Shown here: piece by piece, positions 1-5,187 of the stretch
Position numbering within the stretch: the first letter of the stretch is position 1
Layout: the number at the start of each line of letters is the position of its first letter
Assembly (NCBI GenBank): GCA_000435475.1
Contig: FR896080.1
Location: 15,179-20,365 of the forward strand
Direction: 5' to 3'
DNA: 5,187 nt
Source: Cryptobacterium sp. CAG:338
GTDB lineage: Bacteria > Actinomycetota > Coriobacteriia > Coriobacteriales > Eggerthellaceae
The notes under the pieces: generated by a model
The model's input: the letters and a program-made list of their open reading frames with translations, nothing else
Told to the model about the DNA's origin: nothing
The model's database searches: none
Position numbers and translations under genes: made by a program

Positions 1-2184
1 GAAGCCCATGGTTCAGGAAGAAGTGTAGGAGAGGTAAATTTATTTCAAGCAGTTTCTAGCTGTCAGGATATTTTGGTGCGTTTTGGTGGCCATCATGCAG
101 CAGTGGGTGTAACCCTTAAAGCTGATAAAATTCCTGAATTTACCGAACGCCTGTGTCGCTATATGGACGAACTGCCTCCTGAGGATTTTATTCCCCGTGT
201 TGAAGTAGATGCTTCGGTTGACCTTAGCGAACTAACTCTTTCGAATGTAGAAAAACTTGATCTGCTTGCTCCTTTTGGGCAGGAAAATGTAAGCCCTCAT
301 TTTCTGGCACACGGTGTCATGATGGCGGGCGGCCGCGCAGTAGGGGTGGATAAAAATCATCTTTCGTGCACTCTGACCGATGGCATGCATTCGCTCAATT
401 GCATTATGTTTCATTGTTCTAGCGTACAAGCCTTGCTTCACTGTGGTTGTGCCCTTGAGGCGGTATTCGAGCTTCAGGTTGATACGTGGAAGGGGCGTCG
501 TTCGGTAAAAGCGGTGATCACTTCGCTGACACCTTTATCTCCTTGTGCGGCCTTGGAGGCTTGTCTTGAAGATGCGGATAAGGACTTTGTTACCGGGCTT
601 ATTGCGGCAGGGATGACGGAGCGCGATATGTGCGATATGCCCGAATGGGAAAGCCCAGAATCTGATCGAATGATGTGGCAGCAACGTGCACAAACGACCC
701 CGCAGGCTTTCAGACAAGACTTAATTCAAGCGTTTCTGGGTGATGGAGTACTGCATGATTCGCAGCAGCAAACACTTGATTTACTTGGTGCTGGACATTC
801 GGTTCTGACGATAATGGGTACCGGGCGTGGCAAGTCTCTTATTTTCCAGATTCATGCGGCTGAATTAGCGCTGGGTAAGCAAACGACAAGTTTGTTTGTG
901 TATCCTCTCCGTGCGCTCGTTGCTGATCAAGCGTTTCACCTTGAACGCACCTTGGGTTCTTTTGGGATAACGATTGGTGTATTGACAGGTGCAACTTCGC
1001 TTCCAGAGCGTGCTCAGATAATGACCGATCTTGCAAATGGTGAACTCGATATCATACTTACTACTCCAGAATATTTGGATTTCCATAAAGACGAACTTGC
1101 GCAGATTTCTTCTATTGGTTTTGTAGTGATAGATGAAGCTCATCATGTAGGCACTTCTAAAGCGGGTTTTCGCCCTTCTTATACGAGGTTAGGAAATGCG
1201 ATTCATTGCTTGGGAGATCCTCAAGTACTTGCAGTAACCGCAACAGCAGATGCAGCAGTTGCTCAAGAGATATGCGATGCTTTTAAGCTTGATGAGATGG
1301 TCTGCGATCGTGCTGAGCGCGCAAACTTACATGTTGTTGATCAACGCAATAGCAAGAAGCGCGAGCGTTATCTTGCAAGTTTGGTTGCGCAGGGAGAAAA
1401 GACGCTGATCTATGTTAATTCTCGTATGGAGAGCGTAGCTTTAGTGCGTCAGTTGCGTAAACAGGAGCCTCATATTGCTTCTCTCATCGGTTTCTACAAT
1501 GCAGGGTTATCTCGCCTTGAACGAGCACGCGTTGAAGCGCTGTTTAGAGAAGGTGGACTTCAGGTTCTTGTGGCAACTTCTGCCTTTGGAGAAGGGGTTG
1601 ATATTCCAGGAGTTCGTCATGTAGTGCTCTACCACCTGCCCTTCAGTGAGGTGGAGTTTAATCAGATGAGTGGACGTGCCGGACGAGATGGCAACGAGGC
1701 GCATATTCATCTTTTGTTTGGCAAGGGTGACGTTTCTTTGAATACTGAATTGCTCCATGGCATTGCTCCTGATCATGATGAAATGGCACAGATTTATCGA
1801 AGTCTACGCGCTCTTCAGCAAACAAGTGGTCAGGCTTTCTTTGCGCTTGATGAGGATGAGGTGGCTCGCCGGGCAACTCGTTTGTTTGGAAATACCGTAA
1901 CGCCATCGCAAGTTCAGCTAGGAGTCGCAGTATTTGAAGAGCTTGGTCTGGTTGAAACAAAGGCTGATGAGACCCAAGGTAGTCGTGTTAAACAAAGCGT
2001 ATATGTCGTAGACTATAAAGGAAAAGTTGAACTGAGCGATAGTGTCCAGTATCGTGAAGGTTTAGACGAATTCGATTCATTTATGTCATTTAAAGATTGG
2101 GTGCTGGGGAGTTCTGCGGATCAGTTACAAGACCGCATTAGGCACCCTTTACTTCCGTACGATAACAACGGAGAGGGGAGGTAG
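1..2184 (+). CDS. recJ: RecJ exonuclease fused to RecQ-like DEAH helicase (5'-truncated by window edge)
   Basis: The frame is open from base 1 and ends at TAG, giving 727 visible residues; the TTG at 73 is not the start, because RecJ sequence runs through it. Numbering is from the window edge. RecJ part: DHHA1 signatures GSGRS (4-8) and RFGGHHAAVG (27-36), APFGQEN (90-96) and an OB-fold (about 113-178) that binds ssDNA. The N-terminal DHH nuclease core, with the catalytic Asp/His motifs, lies upstream; by RecJ family size roughly 370-400 residues are missing. After a linker (180-240) comes a superfamily 2 helicase: Q-like motif (DSQQQ), Walker A GTGRGKS (273-279), YPLRALVADQ (301-310), DEAHH (378-382), FRPSY as in RecQ, TATAD (413-417), ATSAFGEGVDIP (525-536) and QMSGRAGRDG (555-564). 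No Cys-rich RQC zinc module or HRDC follows. Residues 591-720 look like a winged-helix tail resembling the Firmicutes RecJ C-terminal domain. Expected role: unwinding and 5'-3' resection of DNA in recombinational repair. The RecJ and helicase calls are firm; the joint function is inferred. Confidence 0.93.
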   Translation, partial: EAHGSGRSVGEVNLFQAVSSCQDILVRFGGHHAAVGVTLKADKIPEFTERLCRYMDELPPEDFIPRVEVDASVDLSELTLSNVEKLDLLAPFGQENVSPHFLAHGVMMAGGRAVGVDKNHLSCTLTDGMHSLNCIMFHCSSVQALLHCGCALEAVFELQVDTWKGRRSVKAVITSLTPLSPCAALEACLEDADKDFVTGLIAAGMTERDMCDMPEWESPESDRMMWQQRAQTTPQAFRQDLIQAFLGDGVLHDSQQQTLDLLGAGHSVLTIMGTGRGKSLIFQIHAAELALGKQTTSLFVYPLRALVADQAFHLERTLGSFGITIGVLTGATSLPERAQIMTDLANGELDIILTTPEYLDFHKDELAQISSIGFVVIDEAHHVGTSKAGFRPSYTRLGNAIHCLGDPQVLAVTATADAAVAQEICDAFKLDEMVCDRAERANLHVVDQRNSKKRERYLASLVAQGEKTLIYVNSRMESVALVRQLRKQEPHIASLIGFYNAGLSRLERARVEALFREGGLQVLVATSAFGEGVDIPGVRHVVLYHLPFSEVEFNQMSGRAGRDGNEAHIHLLFGKGDVSLNTELLHGIAPDHDEMAQIYRSLRALQQTSGQAFFALDEDEVARRATRLFGNTVTPSQVQLGVAVFEELGLVETKADETQGSRVKQSVYVVDYKGKVELSDSVQYREGLDEFDSFMSFKDWVLGSSADQLQDRIRHPLLPYDNNGEGR
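2175..2181 (+). promoter_or_regulatory. Strong Shine-Dalgarno site for rel, inside the end of recJ
   Basis: GGGGAGG, within a longer purine run from 2170, ends 6 nt before the ATG at 2188. It lies over the last codons of recJ (Gly-Glu-Gly-Arg-stop). This fixes the rel start and suggests that translation of rel is coupled to ribosomes finishing recJ. The match to the anti-SD sequence is seen directly; coupling is inferred. Confidence 0.85.
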
Positions 2185-2187
2185 ATC

Positions 2188-4512
2188 ATGGCAAATTCTT
2201 CTCACGTTCATCAAGTGGGCTTGGTTCCTTCAGCCGTTGATCCCACCATCAAATCATCCACGTCTGCCCCTGTTGGTTCAGATCCAAAAGAGCGCTTTTT
2301 AGAGTTAGAGCGTTTAACCTCTTCGTATTTAGACGATAAAGACCGAGCCTTACTTGAAAAAGCCTTTCGCTTTGCTGACGAGATGCATGCTGGTCAAAAA
2401 CGCAAATCAGGCGAGGCATTTGTTATCCATCCTGTAGAAGTTGCCATTATTTTGGCTGACCTTCATATGGATGTGGAAACCCTCTGCGCTGCTCTTTTGC
2501 ATGATACGGTTGAAGATACGGTTGCAACTAAAGAACAAGTTACCGAGCTCTTCGGTGAAGCAATTGCGAATCTGGTTGATGGCGTAACTAAGATCACGAA
2601 ACTTTCCGTTGAGACGCTCTCGGACGAACAGGCTGAGACATTCCGCAAGATGCTTATAGCCATGAATAAAGATATCCGCGTTGTGGTTATTAAGCTTGCA
2701 GACCGTTTGCATAATATGCGTACTCTTTCGGCTCTTCGTGAAGATCGTCGTATCTTTAAGGCGCGTGAGACTTTGGAAATCTATGCGCCAATTGCTCATC
2801 GCTTAGGTATCAGCTCCATAAAGTGGGAGTTAGAGGATTTAGCTTTCTTCTATCTTGAACCCACGAAGTTTAAACAGGTTTCTCGAATGGTTGCTGAAAC
2901 ACGCAAAGAACGCGAGGAATATCTGGAAACCATTATCGGTATTCTCCATGGTGAAATGGAGAAAATCGGGGTGGAAGCCCAGATTATGGGGCGTCCAAAA
3001 CACTTATATTCCATCTATCAGAAGATGACTAAGCGCGGTAAAGGGTTTTCTGAAATCTATGACCTAAGTGCGGTGCGCATTATTACCACCTCGGTTAAGG
3101 ATTGCTATTCAGCTCTTGGCGCCGTGCATAGTTTATGGCATCCAATGCCTGGTCGTTTTAAAGACTACATTGCAATGCCAAAGTTCAATATGTATCAAAG
3201 TCTTCACACTACGGTTATTGGCCCAACAGGGCGCCCGCTTGAAGTGCAGATTCGCACCGAAGAAATGCACCGTATGAGTGAATATGGCGTTGCGGCACAT
3301 TGGCGCTATAAGGAAAAGGGCGGCAAGGGATCAGATTCGTTTGATAAGCAGATTGCTTGGCTTCGCGAAATGGTCGATTGGCAGGACGAAACGAAGGATT
3401 CGCGCGAGTTCTTAAAATCCTTAAAAACCGATCTCGATCCAAAAGAAGTTTTCGTCTTTACTCCAAAGGGCAAAGCAATGAGTTTGCGCTTTGGATCAAC
3501 GCCGGTGGATTTTGCGTACGCCATCCATACCGAAGTAGGTCACCATTGTGTGGGAGCAAAGGTAAATGGATCTATCGTTCCATTGAGTTATCAGCTTCAA
3601 ATGGGCGATCGTGTAGAAATTTTGACTCAGAAGAGCGCTACTCCTTCCCGCGACTGGCTCAATATCGTAAAGACGCCTTCTGCCCGTTCGAAAATTCGCT
3701 CGTATTTTTCAAAGATGAGCCGTTCGGACGATTTGCAGACAGGTCGCGACAAGCTGGTTCATGAAATGCGCAAGCACGGTTTGGGTATTTCGTCAGCTCA
3801 GAGTATGCGTGCTATGAAGCAGGTTGCTGAAGCGATGGGCTTCAAGAGCGCAGACGACATGCTGGTTAATATCGGTTCGGGTAAAGAAAACCCGATGCAT
3901 GTAGCAAACCGCATGCTGAAAATCTTGGTGGACAAAGGTACGGAAGAGGCAGAAAAGCCTCTTGTGGGAATGTCTGCTTCTTCGACTGGCAAGATGCCCC
4001 CTATGCTCACCAGTGTGAAACGACCTAAGAAGCATGAAACTCATGCTTCTAATGGTGTCGTGGTGCGTGGAATAGATGATGTGTTAGTGCGTTTGTCGCG
4101 TTGCTGTAATCCTGTTCCGGGAGATAAGATTATCGGCTTTGTTACTCGTGGTCGTGGCGTTTCGGTTCATCGCGAAGACTGCCCTAACGCAGTAGAACTC
4201 AAGCAGCACCCTGAGCGAATTATTGAAGTACATTGGGAAGACAGTGTTCCTGATGCAATCTATAACGTGGAAATCATCGTTGAAGCGCTCGATCGTATGA
4301 ACTTACTTATCGATGTAGCTTCAGTTTTGTCGGAATACGGCGCAAATATGCTTAATGTTTCTTCGACAACCCATCGAGACGGCATGGCAGAAATGCGTTT
4401 CTTGTTCCAGATTTCTGATATCAGTAAAATTGAGCGCATCTTGTCAAAGCTTCAAGCGGTTGAGGGCGTTTTTGACGCACGCCGCATGATGCCTGGCAAT
4501 ACTTCAAAATAG
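2188..4512 (+). CDS. rel: Bifunctional (p)ppGpp synthetase/hydrolase, long RelA/SpoT homologue
   Basis: Complete, 774 residues, a usual length for long Rel. It makes ppGpp/pppGpp from ATP plus GDP/GTP during amino-acid starvation and degrades them again. Hydrolase (HD) domain, about 55-210: R72, H81, HD at 105-106, ED at 109-110, D172 and N176 match the Mn-binding and catalytic residues of streptococcal Rel, so hydrolysis is expected to be active. Synthetase domain, about 250-375: R269/K271, D292, RFKD (323-326), Y336, E352. RFKD is the RXKD form found in bifunctional Rel; synthetase-only RelA has EXDD. Then come TGS (419-480), a helical region (490-600), a zinc-finger/CC region with C639, C640, H661 and C665, and ACT (690-770) for ribosome/tRNA sensing. 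The first 30 residues are Ser/Pro-rich and look disordered. The ATG is set by a strong SD and by an in-frame TAG two codons upstream. It starts 3 nt after recJ. Full conservation of both active sites suggests it may be the main alarmone enzyme of the cell (inference). The symbols relA or spoT may also be used. Confidence 0.97.
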   Translation: MANSSHVHQVGLVPSAVDPTIKSSTSAPVGSDPKERFLELERLTSSYLDDKDRALLEKAFRFADEMHAGQKRKSGEAFVIHPVEVAIILADLHMDVETLCAALLHDTVEDTVATKEQVTELFGEAIANLVDGVTKITKLSVETLSDEQAETFRKMLIAMNKDIRVVVIKLADRLHNMRTLSALREDRRIFKARETLEIYAPIAHRLGISSIKWELEDLAFFYLEPTKFKQVSRMVAETRKEREEYLETIIGILHGEMEKIGVEAQIMGRPKHLYSIYQKMTKRGKGFSEIYDLSAVRIITTSVKDCYSALGAVHSLWHPMPGRFKDYIAMPKFNMYQSLHTTVIGPTGRPLEVQIRTEEMHRMSEYGVAAHWRYKEKGGKGSDSFDKQIAWLREMVDWQDETKDSREFLKSLKTDLDPKEVFVFTPKGKAMSLRFGSTPVDFAYAIHTEVGHHCVGAKVNGSIVPLSYQLQMGDRVEILTQKSATPSRDWLNIVKTPSARSKIRSYFSKMSRSDDLQTGRDKLVHEMRKHGLGISSAQSMRAMKQVAEAMGFKSADDMLVNIGSGKENPMHVANRMLKILVDKGTEEAEKPLVGMSASSTGKMPPMLTSVKRPKKHETHASNGVVVRGIDDVLVRLSRCCNPVPGDKIIGFVTRGRGVSVHREDCPNAVELKQHPERIIEVHWEDSVPDAIYNVEIIVEALDRMNLLIDVASVLSEYGANMLNVSSTTHRDGMAEMRFLFQISDISKIERILSKLQAVEGVFDARRMMPGNTSK
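4028..4050. repeat. Perfect 10-bp inverted repeat with 3-nt loop inside rel
   Basis: AGAAGCATGA (4028-4037) and TCATGCTTCT (4041-4050) are exact reverse complements around AAC, so RNA from this site could form a tight hairpin. It lies in the codons for about residues 614-621, in the variable linker between the helical region and the zinc-finger region of Rel. No U-run follows on either strand, so it is not a classical intrinsic terminator. It may be chance. The symmetry is seen directly; any function is unknown. Confidence 0.5.
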
Positions 4513-4519
4513 GAGAATT

Positions 4520-4526
4520 GAAGGGA
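4520..4526 (+). promoter_or_regulatory. Shine-Dalgarno site for the MBL hydrolase gene
   Basis: GAAGGGA lies 8 nt before the ATG at 4535. A second purine motif, AGGAG (4511-4515), overlaps the rel stop codon but is about 19 nt from the ATG, too far for normal use. The codon just before the ATG, in frame, is TAA, so no earlier start is possible. The 22-nt gap to rel holds nothing else. Confidence 0.6.
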
Positions 4527-4534
4527 TTTCGTAA

Positions 4535-5187
4535 ATGAAGATACAAGTAAAACGCAAGGGGCGCAATCTTGTAGTGACGGGCGCTTGCGTGGATATTGAA
4601 TATACCGTGCTTGGTCCAATTGCCAACAATACCTTTGTAATTTCTGATGGGGATTTCACCTTTGTAGTAGATCCTTCTCATGATGCTGATGCAATTTTAA
4701 AGATGGTCGGCAATCGCAACGTAGATGCAATTGTGGTAACCCATCACCATGCCGACCACACCAGTGCTCTCAAGGCGCTCAAGGACAAAACGGGAGCACC
4801 TGTGTATGCTTCGGCTATAGATACCCCCGTGATAGAAAATCAACCAAAAGATTTTCCGCCAGCCGAATCCTGTAAGGTTGATGTTCAGCTGAAGGATAAG
4901 GATACGGTGAAGTTGGGGAATATGGCATGGAAAGTTATCGCCACTCCAGGGCATACCCCAGGAGGAATTTGTTTATTCCTCGATGCAGAAAAGGGCAAAT
5001 ATCTCGATGGTGCCAATGTGCTGATTTCGGGAGATACACTTTTCTGCGGTTCGATTGGAAGAACTGATTTTGAGGGGGGCAATGATAAGCAAATGCGCGC
5101 TTCCCTTCGTCGTTTGTCGCAACTTCCTAACGATACCCTTGTACTTCCAGGGCACAATTCGCTTACTACCATTGCAGATGAGCAGCG
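4535..5187 (+). CDS. MBL-fold metallo-hydrolase, glyoxalase II-like (3'-truncated by window edge)
   Basis: The first 217 residues are visible, with no stop before the window ends. The MBL dinuclear metal site is complete: THHHADH (69-75; ligands H70, H72, D74, H75), H140 in ATPGHTPGG (137-144), D167 in SGDTLF (165-170) and H207 in LPGHN (204-208). GSIGRTD (172-178) after the bridging Asp is typical of the glyoxalase II/YcbL-type group. These enzymes hydrolyse thioesters such as S-lactoylglutathione, but many members have other or unknown substrates, so no substrate is assigned. No signal peptide is seen, so a cytosolic location is expected. The N-terminus has about 25 residues (a basic start, then VVTGACVDIEYTV) before the usual first strand, a little longer than short glyoxalase II proteins. 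Few residues should be missing, since the last metal ligand is already present. A related MBL gene lies near relA and hisS in Mycobacterium, which supports a conserved neighbourhood. It is probably cotranscribed with rel, 22 nt upstream. Confidence 0.92.
   Translation, partial: MKIQVKRKGRNLVVTGACVDIEYTVLGPIANNTFVISDGDFTFVVDPSHDADAILKMVGNRNVDAIVVTHHHADHTSALKALKDKTGAPVYASAIDTPVIENQPKDFPPAESCKVDVQLKDKDTVKLGNMAWKVIATPGHTPGGICLFLDAEKGKYLDGANVLISGDTLFCGSIGRTDFEGGNDKQMRASLRRLSQLPNDTLVLPGHNSLTTIADEQ

Noticed and set aside
73..75. TTG at 73 as a possible recJ start
   Set aside because: Conserved RecJ sequence (GSGRS, NLFQA) continues upstream in the same frame to base 1, so the gene starts before the window.
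1658..1960. 100-codon antisense frame opposite the helicase C-lobe and tail of recJ
   Set aside because: The His/Gln-rich sequence has no domain signature, and the sense strand encodes clear helicase motif VI here.
2407..2799. 130-codon antisense frame opposite the Rel hydrolase domain
   Set aside because: No recognisable motif, and it is opposite strongly conserved coding sequence. Its composition fits an antisense shadow.
2942..2963. 8-bp inverted repeat (TTCTCCAT / ATGGAGAA) with a 6-nt loop in rel
   Set aside because: A stem of this length is expected by chance in a 5-kb window, and it has no U-run or special position.
3357..3764. 135-codon + strand open frame overlapping rel in another frame
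   Set aside because: It lies fully inside the conserved TGS and helical coding region of rel. Its protein is rich in Arg and Ser and lacks recognisable motifs, as expected for an out-of-frame shadow.
3877..3895. Hairpin TCGGGT / ACCCGA with an A-rich 7-nt loop in rel
   Set aside because: The stem is only 6 bp, lies within coding sequence and has no following U-run, so it is not a terminator and is likely chance.
4511..4515. AGGAG overlapping the rel stop as the SD for the MBL gene
   Set aside because: It is about 19 nt from the only possible ATG; the weaker GAAGGGA at 4520-4526 has the correct spacing.
4697..5172. Several antisense open frames opposite the MBL gene
   Set aside because: The + strand carries a continuous frame with all MBL metal ligands, so the antisense frames are shadows.

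Overview
The window is a stretch of ordinary chromosome, coding on the + strand along nearly its whole length. It holds three genes in one direction with almost no space between them. Gene 1 (1-2184) is open at its 5' end and is the C-terminal two thirds or so of a large RecJ-type exonuclease carrying a RecQ-like DEAH helicase on the same polypeptide. Gene 2 (2188-4512) is a complete long-form bifunctional RelA/SpoT homologue (Rel). Gene 3 (4535-5187) is open at its 3' end and is a glyoxalase II-like metallo-beta-lactamase (MBL) fold hydrolase. The gaps are 3 nt and 22 nt. I see no promoter or terminator in the window, so this reads as the inside of an operon.

The host is probably an actinobacterium of lower GC, most likely of the Coriobacteriia type. 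The Rel synthetase core (residues 330-341, with FNMYQSLHT where Firmicutes usually have a Gly before the Tyr) matches my memory of actinobacterial Rel proteins. Base composition is roughly mid to high 40s % GC by eye, too low for most Actinobacteria but plausible for some Coriobacteriia. Gene order agrees: Bacillus has recJ-apt-relA-dtd, and Mycobacterium has apt-relA-ppiB-MBL-hisS. Here the apt, dtd and ppiB positions are empty, leaving recJ-rel-MBL. The lineage is an inference and no species is claimed.

The genes cover DNA end processing (RecJ/helicase), alarmone control of growth (Rel) and a small-molecule hydrolase of unknown substrate. Their link is probably shared housekeeping expression rather than one pathway. 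The most notable item is the RecJ-helicase fusion, which joins in one chain two activities, 5'-3' ssDNA exonuclease and RecQ-type unwinding, that act as separate proteins in the E. coli RecF pathway. No mobile element, CRISPR array, RNA gene or clearly novel system is visible.
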